Assembly: GCF_905475395.1 (NCBI RefSeq)
Contig: NC_058342.1
Location: 1,312,501 to 1,376,500 of the forward strand
Length of the DNA stretch: 64,000 bases
Source: Chrysoperla carnea
Taxonomy: Eukaryota > Arthropoda > Insecta > Neuroptera > Chrysopidae
Reading direction: 5' to 3'
Every line of letters begins with the position of its first letter. Position 1 is the first letter of the stretch. A program made the translations under genes and the position numbers. Shown piece by piece: positions 1-11,494 of this stretch. The notes below the pieces were generated by a model. It was not told the origin of the DNA and did no database searches. It was given only the letters and a program-made list of their open reading frames with translations.

Positions 1-262
1 AAATTTAAAAAGGCCCTTAATGAATAATTATTAAAAAGTATCTAATAAAGTAGCTAGTGTGACATAATTAATAAATTAAATCAATATTAATTTAAATAAA
101 AAAACAGTAAACAGATAGTGACATGAAAAACACAAGAAGCCCGCTCTTCCTCATAGTGATATATCATACAATTACCATAAAATTTTTGCAACCTACCATA
201 AGATACGTCTATAATGTTAAAATCGATTGGAAAAAGCAATTTAATAATAAAATGATCATCCA
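1..262. other. AT-rich sequence, no gene seen
   Basis: I see no motif-bearing reading frame here. The short minus-strand open frame is AT-rich and has no recognisable domain. It may be the truncated 5' part of the LINE that follows. Confidence 0.5.
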
Positions 263-818
263 ATGTCACCGTTATCAGCAGTGATCACATGCCACCTCGA
301 TGTGCCGTGCTACCCCAAAATGCCTAAAATGTGCAGAGGAGCATTGGACAAAGAACAGTACAAAATTCCCAGTCCGATTGGAAGCCAACCTTACAAAACT
401 CAAATGTGCAAATTGCGGCGAAAACCACCCTGCAACTCCAAATGTACAATATATATACAAAAACTTGACTATATACAAAGCCGACGTCAATCATACCCAA
501 ACCGTACATCTGCTGCATCGAGGTACATCCCAACCTCAGCACCTGCCACTAATCCATGGGCCAGACACAGTCCAGTTACCAGATCGTTCAACCAAGCATC
601 ATCCAGCAGAAACCAGCAACAGCACCCAACAACAAACAACCAACAACAATGCTTCATTTCACGGCCTGGTAAGTGAGATTGATGAACTTTCACAATTAAT
701 TAATTTAGACAAGATGTTTAATGCTGTTAAACAACTAAACAAATTTCTTAGAAACTGTAATAGCGAATTGGAAAAATTCAAAACCTTTTATACCTTCTGT
801 CAAAGAAACTTTAAATAG
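263..818 (+). pseudogene. Jockey-like LINE ORF1 (Gag-like nucleic-acid-binding protein), degraded
   Basis: ORF1 of Jockey-clade LINEs encodes an RNA-binding Gag-like protein with CCHC zinc knuckles. Here the knuckle region is visible in the frame starting at 300 as CLKCAEEHWTKNS and CANCGENHPATPN, but the final cysteines are missing, so the fingers are damaged. A second frame (263-676) is open across the same stretch, as expected from an indel. The C-terminal end, with DELSQLINLDKMFNAVKQLN, matches the usual hydrophobic tail of Jockey ORF1 proteins. The frame stops at 818, four bases before the ORF2 start at 822, the typical compact ORF1/ORF2 spacing. The 5' portion is missing. Clade assignment is by family knowledge and eye only. 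Confidence 0.7.
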
Positions 819-821
819 GCA

Positions 822-1989
822 ATGACCATAAAACTAATTACTTGGAACGCTAACGGACTCAAACCAGAACTAGCTGAACTTAGGGCCTACTTACAGCAAC
901 TTGACTTAGACATAGTACTAATTAACGAAACCAAACCGCGGGGGTGTAGTGGCGTAGCATTATTAATCAAAAACTGTATCCCCTACAAGGAGATGCAAAT
1001 CAAAAACAAGTCGTCGATAGAAACGATATGCATTCAACTGCAAAACAAAGCGCATATAATTGCAGCGTACAACCGTCCATCCAATAAATTCACCCTCCAA
1101 GACCTAGACATATTAATGTCAGTCGGAGATAAAGTACTCAGTGTAGGAGACCTAATCGCTCGCCATACGACTTAATCACACACGAAAAATCACACTAACA
1201 ACAAAAACGGAATCACGCTATATACATAGACCACAAACAATAATATCATAATTCAACACACAACTGACCAGACACATTTCCCTACAAACAATATGACACC
1301 GACATATGTAGACATAATAGTCAACAAAAACGTTCAAGACATTACAAAACCCATATCTTCTCCTGCGCTCACCTCAGACCATAACCCTATCCTATTTCAA
1401 ATGAAAAACATCAGTAAAGAAAACCAAAAAAAAAATTATGAGATCCTTTAAATCCACTGACTGGAAAATGTTCAGGCGAGATTTAGACGACAAAATTAAA
1501 ATTAACAAAAACATTTTATCACCACACAAAATAGACGACGAATCACGCACATACACGAACATACTGACAAAACTTACACACAAACACACTAAACAAATTT
1601 CAATTAATCCCCACAAAGACGAGCTGACTGATGAAATCAAAAAACTTATTCACAAACGAAACGTAATGCGGAAAATACATCAAAGCACTATAAACCCAGA
1701 GACTAAAAACGACATAAATCGACTCAACCGTTCCATAACACTCAAGATCCAAACCTTTCGTAACTCCAACTGCAATGACAAACTGAAAGCAATAAACCCA
1801 AAAGATAACACCCTGTGGCAAATGACAAAAATACTCAAAAAAACTATACAGCCTATCCTCACTCTAGTTTTTAATAATGACACATTTTTTACCGATAAAC
1901 AAAAAGCAAATATTATCGCCACCATCCTAGAAACTACACAATCAAACTCAACCCATTCCCCAATTGAAACTACCGTCAACGAAACATAA
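822..1989 (+). pseudogene. Jockey-like LINE ORF2: endonuclease domain and linker, broken
   Basis: The start codon at 822 opens with ITWNANGLK and continues to INETK. These are the first two motifs of the APE-type endonuclease that nicks target DNA to prime reverse transcription. The frame ends at 1175 after VGDL, where the GDFN-type motif would be, so most of the catalytic C-terminal half is out of frame. Around 1360-1390 other frames still carry the late SDH-like motif region. A further open stretch at 1438-1989 (183 aa, lysine and asparagine rich) is the linker before the reverse transcriptase. Several frame breaks show that this copy is dead. It joins the reverse transcriptase segment downstream. 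Confidence 0.7.
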
Positions 1990-2190
1990 TAGAATAGAAA
2001 CATAACAACGAATAAAGTCATTCCAGTACAACCATTGCCTACAGAACACTAGAGACCAATATAAAATTCAAACCTCTCCCCGAGAAATTAAAAACATAAT
2101 AAAATCCTCCCCAATAACAAATCCTCAGGACTAGACGGACTAGACTATAAAATAATTAAAAACCTAACAAACAAAGCCATAGTTCAACTC

Positions 2191-3418
2191 ATGCATATTA
2201 TCAACGCCATTTTAATAACGGGGCATTTTTCTGATCAGTGGAAACTATCCGTCCCCAGTCCTAAGCCCAACAAAGACAATACGAACCCAGCAAACTACAG
2301 ACCTATAAGTCTACTGAGTGCTTTGTCAAAGCTGGCTGCAAGAGTCATACTTGAACGAATAAAATCCTTCGAACACCGTAATGAAATAGTTATAGACGAA
2401 CAATTCAACTTCAGAGCTGGACATAGCACATCCATGCAGACGGCCAGAATAACCTGCTCAATTAAAGAAGAATTTAGCAAGCACAAAATTACATCCATGT
2501 GTCTATTGAATATTGAGAAGGCATTCGACACCGTCTGGCTGGATGGCCTAGTCTACAAGCTCATCAAACTTAACTTCCCAACTTATTTAATACAACTTCT
2601 AAAAAATTATCTAGGGAATAGACAATTCCAAATACGACTAGGCACATCGCTGTCACAAATAAAGTACTCTAAATCTGGAGTCTTACAGGGAAGCGTTTTG
2701 GGACCGATACTGTTTAACTATTTCATTAACGATATCCCTAAATTCTCTAAAACCCAAATGGCCAACTATGCCGATGGTACGGTGATACTAGCTACTTTTT
2801 TTAGCGCACAGGTGGCTATTTTCCAAACCCAAATCCATCTCAACCAAATCCTTAAGTTTACCAACGATTGGAAGATTAAACTTAATGGAAATAAAACTGA
2901 GCATATAATATTCTCAAGAAAGTTTAGAAACACCAGGATTACTGCTCCACTACAAATTAATAAAACTAAGATACAAACAGAACACAATGTTAAATATCTT
3001 GGAGTAATCCTGTATTCTAAACTATATTTCAAAGCACACATGAAAAAGTCTCAGAAAAGGTTAATCTTGCTATTCGTACACTATATTGTTTTCCTTAATA
3101 AAAAAAAGTCCAATGTCTACCCAAAATAAAAAGCTGTTGTACACTGCCATTATACGCCCCCTAATCAGTTACGCCGCGCCTATCTGGTGTTGTAACATTT
3201 CGAATACTTCATTACTACACATACAACGCCTACAGAACAGATGCCTTAGACTCGTTCTAAGCAAAGACAGGTATACATCAACTGACACGCTACACAAACT
3301 ATCTAACCTACCTGCAATACGACAATACATACAACTTCCTGACAAGTTTGTTTGGAGAAGTTTACACAACAGTAAATCATGTAGCACAGCAGTGCGTAAG
3401 CGTAGATCAGTAAAATGA
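2191..3418 (+). pseudogene. Jockey-like LINE ORF2: reverse transcriptase and C-terminal region, broken
   Basis: The frame 2191-3129 carries reverse transcriptase blocks in order: NYRPISLLSALSKL, FRAGHST, the LLNIEKAFDTVW block with its catalytic Asp, GVLQGSVLGPILFN, and ANYADG. The last should read YADD, so the second active-site aspartate is replaced by glycine and the enzyme would be inactive even if the frame were closed. After a frame change near 3086 the thumb and C-terminal part continue to 3418, with LLYTAIIRPLISYAAPIW and HIQRLQNRCLRL, both typical of Jockey, R1 and I-type LINEs. No poly(A) tail or target duplication could be fixed. This is an old inactive insertion. Confidence 0.8.
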
Positions 3419-3419
3419 A

Positions 3420-4920
3420 AAATCGAAAATTGAAAGTGTTATATATGATGATGTATGTGAAATGTGTATGCTTTTGCTGTGACTATATATACACGACGTA
3501 AAATAGTTCTTTTTCACACCCTTATATCTCAGAAACTACTTGAGCTATAATGTTGCGCTTTTCAACTTAAGTAGATATATACTCTGGGATGCCGTAAACC
3601 AAATTTCACGTTCACGGCTCTCATCGTCTCCGAGCAATAACGCGTAAAAAATCGGCCACGCCCCAAAATTTTATCACTAACTGATATAAATTCACAGCAA
3701 AACTGAGAAATGGTATAAAGATGCAGTTTTCGTTAAAATAAATTAGAGAAAAATCATAGCCCAGAAAAAATACCAAATATCAAAATTTTTAACGGGAAAT
3801 GGGAAATTTCGCTAATTAAAAGTGCATTTTTACCCCATTTAAAAATCAATGTTAAAATATGAACCAATCAAATGGCTAGTTTTTCTCTATATACACTTTG
3901 TAGGGAAAACTAAAATAAGCTTAAAAATTTGTTATTTATCTAATTTTTATTAAATTTTGATTAAATTTGCATAAATATTAAATAAATAATTAAAAAATAA
4001 TTGTGTATTCCAACTTTAAATGTTTTACAAATTAAATATTATATTTCGAACCATTAATACCCTATCAAATTCAAAGTACCATGTAGAAAACAGATTAAAA
4101 TGATTTTGTCACATTAATTACAAAAATTTTAATTTGCCTTTATATAACAAAAACCGTAAGAGATAGAACTAAAGTTTAAATGTAAGAAATGTTCCTTACA
4201 TAAAATTAAACAATTCTGTATTTTTTTTTGTAAAGGTAATTGTTTTCCCGTGGAGAGCAAATAAAGTAAAATATTAAATTGCAATTTTCGAAAAAACGGT
4301 AAGAGATAGAACAAAACTTTAAATGTAAAAAATGTTCCTTACATAAAAATAAACTTTTGTATGAAACATTTTTCGAAAAAACAATCATTTGCCCTCGAGA
4401 AAGTAAATAACCAGTCCTGTTTTCTTGGTTAATGCAAAAGTAAACTATTTTTGTCCTTAAATTTTAAAAAAGTATAAATATAATCGCACAAGAAGTTTTA
4501 AACAATTTTGATCATATCTCTTGTAGCGTTCACAACTAACCGTTGCTATGGTAACGAATTTTATTTTCTTAAAAACAATGGTATTGTTATGTTCAACAAT
4601 AAATATTCTTGCAACCCAATTTTGAAGCCGACACCCTCAACCGATTGCGTTGAAATTTCGTAACTACGCTGACTTTGAATGACATTGAATTTGCATGGTT
4701 GACTTTTTTGTTAAATGAGGGGAATCTTATAACTCAATTTTAAAGCAGATATCTTCAACCGATTGAGTTGAAATTTTTTATACACGTTTAGATTTGATAA
4801 CAAAACATGGTAAGGTTAGTGGCGTTATTATTTTTCCATCACTTCCACTATAATTGATTTATCTATAAAGGGAATGATTCAGCTATACCAATTCTAAGGG
4901 ACTTCTTAATTATAGAAAGA
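3420..4920. repeat. AT-rich intergenic repeats with an internal duplicated 70-bp segment
   Basis: There is no gene. Two imperfect copies of a segment containing GTAAGAGATAGAAC and AATGTTCCTTACATAAA lie at about 4155-4225 and 4300-4370. The same wording recurs in the dispersed repeat at 5528, 28.9 kb and 29.7 kb, so this is probably an older, rearranged member of that family. The rest is low-complexity AT-rich DNA. Confidence 0.5.
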
Positions 4921-4924
4921 TGCG

Positions 4925-5520
4925 ATTTTGAACATTCGACAGAGACTTGCTTGAATTCAAGGTAAACTCTTGCGCAGTACTATTACATGTAATCCTCATG
5001 TGCGCACTAGCAATATTTAAGGCCTACATGTCCGCAGAAACAAAATATCAGCGTATGCGCAGTTGTAAGATTCATGATAAATCTACGTGCAGAACCATAA
5101 TTTGTGATTAATCTGTGTGCACTTCCAATATACTAGACCCACATATGCACACTTATAAAAATTAAGGTCCATGTATGCGCAGTTGTTTTATTCCGGATTA
5201 TCCCATTCGCAGAACAATTATATCTGATCAAAGTGTGCGCATTACCAATATATAAGACCCAAATATGCACACTTACAAAAATTAAGGTCCATGTATGCGC
5301 AGTTGTTTTATTCCGGATTATCCCATTCGCAGAACAATTATATCTGATCAAAGTGTGCGCATTACCAATATATAAGACCCAAATATGCATACTTACAAAA
5401 TTTAAGGCCCCGGTATGAGCCGTTGTAATATTCAGGATCAATCCATGTGCAAAACTATTATATGAAATCAAGCTGTGCGTATTACCCATGAATAAGGCCT
5501 AAATATTTGCAGTTACAAAA
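4925..5520. repeat. Tandem repeat, 120-bp period, about five copies
   Basis: Two central copies, starting near 5158 and 5278, are almost identical over 120 bases. They are flanked by more divergent copies near 4925, 5038 and 5398. Each unit contains TATGCGCAGTTGT and a later GTGTGCGCATTACC. The open frames on both strands across this block are products of the repeat, not genes. Confidence 0.85.
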
Positions 5521-5527
5521 TATCTGT

Positions 5528-5800
5528 CTGCCAACACGATAACTCAAAAACGAAAACAGATATCAAGATGAAATTTTTAAAGCGTAATCAGGACGTAAAA
5601 AGTGAGGTCGAGTTCATAAATGAGCAATATACGTCAATTGAGCCCTGGGTCTGTAGGACCCATCTTGTAAACCGTTAGAGATAAAACAAAAGTTTTAATG
5701 TAAAAAGTATTCCTTAAAGAAATAACCAACTTTTGCATGAAACAGTTTGTCGTTACTATGACTGTTTACCCATGAGGACGCAAATTAGGCGTAAATTATA
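5528..5800 (+). repeat. Dispersed repeat A, partial copy 1
   Basis: This matches the two copies at 28.9 and 29.7 kb. Shared wording includes CGATAACTCAAAAACGAAAA, CAGGACGTAAAAAGTGAGGT, GGACCCATCTTGTAAACCGT and CTGTTTACCC. It lacks the 5' part with the GTCC run. The family is of unknown type and no coding capacity is seen. Confidence 0.75.
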
Positions 5801-6009
5801 CAGAATGTATTATTAAATGGAAATATCAGTTATAGGAAAATGAAATTTTCATTACAATATTTATAAATAACACTATTTTGATGGCATCTTATCTGGAATC
5901 ACTCTTGACGTATGAGGCTCAGTTTTCAACAGTAATTCAATGTATTCATAATGGTGAGTTAAAATTGTTACAAACACTTGTTTCAAACCAAGTACTATTG
6001 CCTTGCAAA

Positions 6010-6730
6010 AAGAAGTGATATCCCACCAAAAACATCAATGTGTAAAAAAGCGTAGATGTCACAGAATCCCAATAAAATCAATTACGTCAGTCCAAAAAAA
6101 TTTTGAAATCTCGTAGAGAAAAAATTCTTCGAAAAAAATTAATAAAAATGACATAAATTTATTCAGTAACTTATCCGTAAGGAAGCATTAAGGTATTACA
6201 TAAGCAACTTTTCGGTGACTTCATACCTACACGCACCTCTATAGGAGAAAAAAGAGAATCTTTTAACCCCTACTACCTCCCTCCTCCCCTCTTATGTTAG
6301 GACGTTATAATTTTCTCACTTTTATTAAACATCAAAATTTAAATTTAAGCAATCAAAGTATTCTCCAGATGAAAGTGAAGCACCTACTTAAAAAGGCCTA
6401 ATTTTCTTTTACTAAAGTACGAAAATTATTGGTTTAAATTTCTTGTGTAAGTTTCTCCTTAGTACGTATTTATTCAATATTTTACTTCGCAAGTTTTTTA
6501 TTTTTAGATTCGTTTTTCTATTCCGAAAACTTGCGAAGTCAAATATTAAATAAATACGTACTAAGGAGAAACTTACGCAAGAAATTTAAACCAATAATTT
6601 TCGTAATTTAGTAAAAAAAATTAGGCCTCTGTGAAGTAGGTGCTTGACTTTTATCTGAAGAATAAGTTGGGATTCTGTGACATCTACGCTTTTTTACACA
6701 TTTATGGTTTTGGTGGGATTAACTAGACAT
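6010..6730. mobile_element. Long inverted-repeat (fold-back) element with an interrupted left arm
   Basis: Positions about 6016-6078 are the reverse complement of about 6668-6722 (shared TGTGTAAAAAAGCGTAGATG). Positions about 6366-6500 are the reverse complement of about 6522-6662 (shared TTAGTACGTATTTATT and CACCTACTT). The two arm segments are contiguous on the right but separated by about 290 bases on the left, so the left arm has an insertion or the right arm a deletion. There is no transposase frame, so this is a non-autonomous fold-back or MITE-like element. Confidence 0.8.
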
Positions 6731-6811
6731 CTTGTCAATAAGTTTAAATATCTCACTTACTAAGAGACTAATAGTGGGAATCTATTACATCGTTAATCAT
6801 CATCTACCACA

Positions 6812-6890
6812 AGCCGCGGTGGCTGAGCGATTGGCGACTGGGGCATGCAGCCGAAAGGCCGTTGGTTCGTTCCCCGCCCTGGCGACATAG
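6812..6890 (+). repeat. tRNA-derived sequence (SINE-like head)
   Basis: The sequence GGTGGCTGAGCGATTGG fits a polymerase III A box with its flanks. GTTGGTTCGTTCCCC is a B box with the usual GGTTCGA changed to GGTTCGT. The 5' GCCGC and 3' GGCGACA ends could form a weak acceptor-like stem. It is followed by a T-rich AT tail. The altered B box and tail favour a tRNA-derived SINE remnant over a working tRNA, and I could not assign an anticodon. Confidence 0.5.
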
Positions 6891-6894
6891 TTGT

Positions 6895-7425
6895 AATTTT
6901 ATTTTATATTACTTATTTTATTTTTTTTCTTTTTCCAGAATTTTACAAAATTATAATAAATAAATAAATTATTTAATCTCCCAAACCATGCTCAAAATGT
7001 AAAACAGGTTATTCCACTTCCTTTTCCTATAAATCCTACCTAAACTCCTAAACAACCAATTAACGGTATTTCACACTATTAAAAAAATTTTTTCCAGCAA
7101 TTATGCTAAATTTTGACCAGCTGGGGATGAAAGCAACTTATGCTAATAGCCCTTAAAAAATATATATGTATTGTTATTTTATTTGCGTTGTCTTTACATT
7201 GTAAATTTTTATGTATCGTTATAATATTAATGATTAAAGATGTTTTTGAATTGAAAATTCACCTTGTATATGTTATTTAGAAATGTAAATTTTTTTTTAT
7301 TTTATAATTTATTATATTTTTTAATAAACAAACAAATATAATTTTTGTTTAAATATTATTGCATTTATAACTCATATCATGGTTACTTTAAATCGAGAAG
7401 AGTTTCTAAAATTTCAAATGAATAT
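6895..7425. other. AT-rich sequence, no gene seen
   Basis: This is T/A-rich low-complexity DNA between the tRNA-derived sequence and the histone H3 pseudogene. I found no motif-bearing frame on either strand. Confidence 0.5.
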
Positions 7426-7429
7426 AAAA

Positions 7430-7714
7430 TAATTCTTCTTGTAATGCCATAACAGTTGAACTTTGGAAACGTGGGTCGGTTTTAAACTATTATGTAATTT
7501 CACGTAGTAAACGTTGGAATGGTAATTTACGAATTAACAATTCAGTACTTTTTTGATAAGGACGAATTTCACGTAAAGCTACTATACCAGGACGATGTTT
7601 TTTTTTGACTCCACCAGTTGCTGGTGCACTTTTTCGTGCAGCTTCCGATGCTTATTGTTTTCTTGGTGCTTTACCACCAGTTGATTTACGTGAAGTTTGC
7701 TTGTTTCTAGCCAT
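7430..7714 (-). pseudogene. Histone H3 pseudogene
   Basis: Read on the minus strand from an ATG at 7714, the sequence gives an H3 tail (KQTSRKSTGGKAPRKQ), then a stop codon where H3 has leucine 20. It then gives [44 protein letters not shown], two consecutive stops, and FKTDPRFQSSTVMALQE. After that the histone match ends, so the C-terminal half of the fold (helix 2 onward) is missing. The order and spacing of H3 are kept, so the homology is certain. The gene is dead by several in-frame stops and by truncation. No histone 3' stem-loop was found. It lies about 4.9 kb from a divergent but open H4-like gene, which suggests a former histone cluster invaded by LINE DNA. Confidence 0.9.
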
Positions 7715-7979
7715 TTTCAAATTATAATATTTTTACAAATGGCTCACATTCGTACATCGTAAAAGCTAGTGAAAATATCTGCCTGTTCTTACAAGTGTTA
7801 AGCAATTATTTAATAAATGGTTATAACCATAAATAAATATTATAAGAGTAAAAAGTTATTAAAATATACTTTTTGTATATTTTAAAAGAAGAGAAGTTAT
7901 TTTAAAAAAAAAAAAGTGTTAAGTGCAAAAACATAAACACGTCGAAATGGACGGCATAGAATCCACTTAAAAGTAAAAA

Positions 7980-8740
7980 ACCAATTTATACTTGAAAAGT
8001 TGCCTTTTCATACGTTTACTTCAAAAGAAGACAAAGTGTTATCATGTGTATTGCATGGTTTATATAATGCCACCGTTGAAAATGAATATCAAAGCAAGAG
8101 GAAGGCATCTTTATACAGTGGATTTCCCAGCATCAACCACATTCCAACATGTACGCAGAATTTATGCTATCCTAAACACCAAAATCTACTGGGTCAAATA
8201 TCGCAGAGGTGATGATCCAACCCAATGCTTCCGCTGTCAGGCATTCGGGCACAGCGCAAGAAATTTTTACCTGAATCCCAAATGTGTAAAATGTTTGGAA
8301 CATCACATCACGAGTGAATGTACAAAAGAAGCGGAAACGGCACCCAAATGTATATCAATTGCATCTTGGCAATCACCCGGCTAACTGAAAAAAATGCCCT
8401 GCATTCATCAAACACATTGAAAAGCAAGAAACTACAAACCAAGCAACATTGCTGCACCAGCACCAAAAAATAACGTCTGGCAACAAAGACTGTTACAACA
8501 ACAACAACAAGGACGTAAAAATTCACAAGCAAATGTTTAAAAAAATCAACAAAATAATGTAAATATTGATTGCAGTGACTTTTCCACACTTTTGAAAGAA
8601 CTCAATGAACTAAATCAACTATGTGTTATCAAAAAATTGATATGTGCAGTGCGTGAACTCAATACAATAATGAAGAAAAATACAGATCCAATGGCGCAAA
8701 TACAAGCCCTCGCCATTTTTGCTACTAAATTCGAAAAATG
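7980..8740 (+). pseudogene. Second Jockey-like LINE: ORF1 with zinc knuckles, broken
   Basis: The frame 7992-8384 contains CFRCQAFGHSARNF and CVKCLEHHITSEC. These are two CCHC-type knuckles, the second complete and the first with its last cysteine changed. Further knuckle remnants follow, then a glutamine-rich stretch near 8485-8515. The hydrophobic C-terminal tail at about 8580-8740 ends in a TGA that overlaps the ORF2 start as ATGA at 8738-8741. This four-base overlap of ORF1 stop and ORF2 start is a common LINE arrangement. Frame breaks near 8390 and 8530 show that ORF1 is not functional. It differs in sequence from the copy at 0.3 kb. Confidence 0.75.
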
Positions 8741-10580
8741 AAAATAATCAACTTCAATGCAAGAAGTGTACTTAATAAAACAAACTCTATAAAAGCAATG
8801 CTAGTGAGTGAAAAGTGGACATTTTAGCTATCACTGAAACGTGGTTATAACCAAAACACAAGTTTGGTATCAAAGGCTACAACATATACCGAAAAGACAG
8901 AACTACAGGAAATGGAGGAGGAGTAGCCATCTTAATTAAAAAGTGCATCCAACGCCACAATCTATTAGTACCAAATAGAAACTCAATTGAATGTGTCGCC
9001 AATTACATCAACAGTTTAGAAGCCAACTTATACGCTGTCTATACACCAAAGCGGGTACTTGATAAATCTGATCTTTCATAATAACACATAATAGTCAAAG
9101 ATTTTTCATGATGGGGGACCTCAATGCCCATCATAAAAACTTTACAAACGCCAAAATGGTAAAGCATTGGGAGAATGGCTTGAGGAAAATCTTGATTTTT
9201 CCATCAACATACCCGGTGATTTTACTCGTTTAAATCCAGACGTTATACTGGACATAACCATCCACAATACGTTATATCTTATCAAATGTTCGGTAATTGA
9301 TGGTCCTGAATCTGATCATCTCCCGGTATTAAATATTATTAAACATAGTCAACCAAAAATTCAAAATCGCATGGTAGACGACTTGTCAAATGCAAATTGG
9401 AAGGCCTTTAAAAACATATTTCACTTAACATACCGTTTACTCCCCATATTAACAACACAACGGACGTTGACAATCTTATACATTTACTGACTGATACCAT
9501 AACAGAAGCGGATAAACTTTACAAACCCAAAAAACCACTCTTCAAGCAATTCAACATTACAATAAATAATGAAATTCGACATTTACAAAATCTCATCAAA
9601 TATTGTAGACATAGATACCCAAAAAGAAACGATAAATCTTATTTAACACTCGACAATTAATTCTAAGATCCCTTGAAGCTAAACTTACTGACCTAAATAT
9701 ACACACCCAAAACGAAAGATAAAAAAACATTAACCACTTGACCATCTGGCAGGAACTTAAAAAATTCATAACAAATTATAACAAAATTAACGAAACATTA
9801 TTTAACAAAAACGGATCTCCTATTGCCAGAACACAGGATAAAGCAAACCTTTTATCAGAGGCCTTCAAGATGCAAGATGCATTTTTACTTAGTGCCAACC
9901 TTGCATCTCAAGAAAAACAAATCAAAACTAATTCATTAGTCAACAAAATTTTAAAATCAAAATCTTCGCTTGATGAAATTGATATAGTTTCCACTACATA
10001 AATCAAAAGCATCATCAAGCATTTGAAAACAAAAAATCACCGGGTGATGAACGATTACAGAATCATCATAAATAACTACTTCCCCAATAAATGGAAAATA
10101 GCCACAATCATCGCGTTACCTAAACCAGGCAAACCATCACACCTTCCGTCAAATTACCGACCAATTAGTTTATTATCAACGTTAGCAAAAGTTTTCGAAA
10201 AAATTATTCACCATCGTCTTCAACGCCATCTCGATGATAATAAAATAATTATTAACGAACAGTTTGGCTTCAAAAGAAAACATGCAACTGCCCATCAATT
10301 ACACAGACTGACACACGACATAATAAATAATTTTAAAAGAAAAAGGTCAACATTGATGGTCTGCCTGGACATAGAAAAGTTTGACTCAGTGTGGCATGAC
10401 AAACTTATAGCATAACTTTAAAATCTTAAACTACCACCCTATCTCACGAACATTATAAATAATTATATAAGAGACAGATGTTATTATGTAAAGATTGGAA
10501 ATATCAAATCTCACTTTAAAACAATCCCTGCTGGAGTCCCACAAGGGTCAGTATTGGGTCCCACACTTTTCAATATTTTT
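8738..10580 (+). pseudogene. Second Jockey-like LINE: endonuclease and 5' half of reverse transcriptase, broken
   Basis: ORF2 opens at 8738 with MKIINFNARS, the first endonuclease motif, but meets a stop after about 29 codons. Later pieces include the SIECVA-like region near 8980, MGDLNAHH near 9110 in another frame, and PESDHLPV in the frame 9167-9490. The reverse transcriptase starts in 10023-10415 with NYRPISLLSTLAKVFEKIIH, NEQFGFKRKHATAHQL and LMVCLDIEKFDSVWH. It continues in a different frame to GVPQGSVLGPTLFNIF at about 10525-10580, where it is abruptly interrupted. The matching continuation (FINDI) is found about 915 bases downstream. At least five frame breaks make this copy inactive. 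Confidence 0.75.
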
Positions 10581-10581
10581 G

Positions 10582-11494
10582 AAGCAAAAAGTAAATAAAA
10601 AGGTAACCCTTGATGGGGTTACTAGAAAAGAGAATATCCAACTTGGATTGCGAGTTAAGAAATGTGCTAGGCCCACCCATACAGTTTTCGGGGATAATTG
10701 TTCTTTTAGAGCCACCCTGATATTCAAAACCGACAGGTCCAGAGAATAAATGATCGTAACTGGAAGGAATGTTTAGAGCCAAAAAGCAAAGGCTTCATAC
10801 TTTACTTTCCGAAATATTACCGCGTGGATTTAAATCTCACATCTACAAAACAAAAATCCAAGAAAGGAAAGAGTCAAATATAAGGTAGTTTAAGATAAAT
10901 ATAAGTTTCAAAGGTGTTTTATGTAAACCATAATCAGTTACAACGTATTAATAAAGTATACAAATTCAACACATTAAGTGTTTTTCTGAATAACAATTTA
11001 CAAGCTCTAAATCAAGCATTTATAAAGTATACAAATTCAACACATTAAGTGTTTACTGAATAACAATTAACAAATTCTAAATCAACTTTAATCTAGAAAA
11101 ATTAAATAAATTTATATTAAATGTTTAAAAAGGATGCATAACAAAGTGAAATTAAAACCTTTCAAACTGTAACCCCAAAACCCAATAATTAGATTAAATC
11201 AAAACATACCAGATCATTTCGTTTTTATAAAAATACCTCAGCTCGCTCACATACTGTTTAGAATACGCCACGTGCAAATAACTTAAAGGTTATACAGAAT
11301 CTAAGATCCATTATCGTTACTATTTTTGTTTAATCAGTTCAGTACGAGATCCCAAGTAGAAAGAGGACTCCTATCAATATTCAAACAAATACGTTAGGAA
11401 TTACTCCGCGCTCTGATCAATCTCCGCATAAGAAATAGATCCATTAATTTATATAATATGTTGTGTTCGTAATTTACGTACACTAACTAACATA
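10582..11494. mobile_element. Insertion splitting the LINE reverse transcriptase; type unknown
   Basis: The reverse transcriptase reads into its conserved LFNIF block before 10582 and resumes with INDI at about 11505, so the intervening 0.9 kb is inserted DNA. It contains a near-palindrome around 10600-10625, a GC-richer part to about 10760, and a direct duplication of about 65 bp (TATACAAATTCAACACATTA near 10957 and 11026). I recognise no coding domain and could not define a target duplication or terminal repeats. Confidence 0.6.

Noticed and set aside
5133..5489. 118-aa minus-strand open frame
   Set aside because: It is an internally repetitive translation of the 120-bp tandem repeat.
6812..6890. 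Functional tRNA gene
   Set aside because: B box altered, weak acceptor stem and a T-rich tail; more like a tRNA-derived SINE head.
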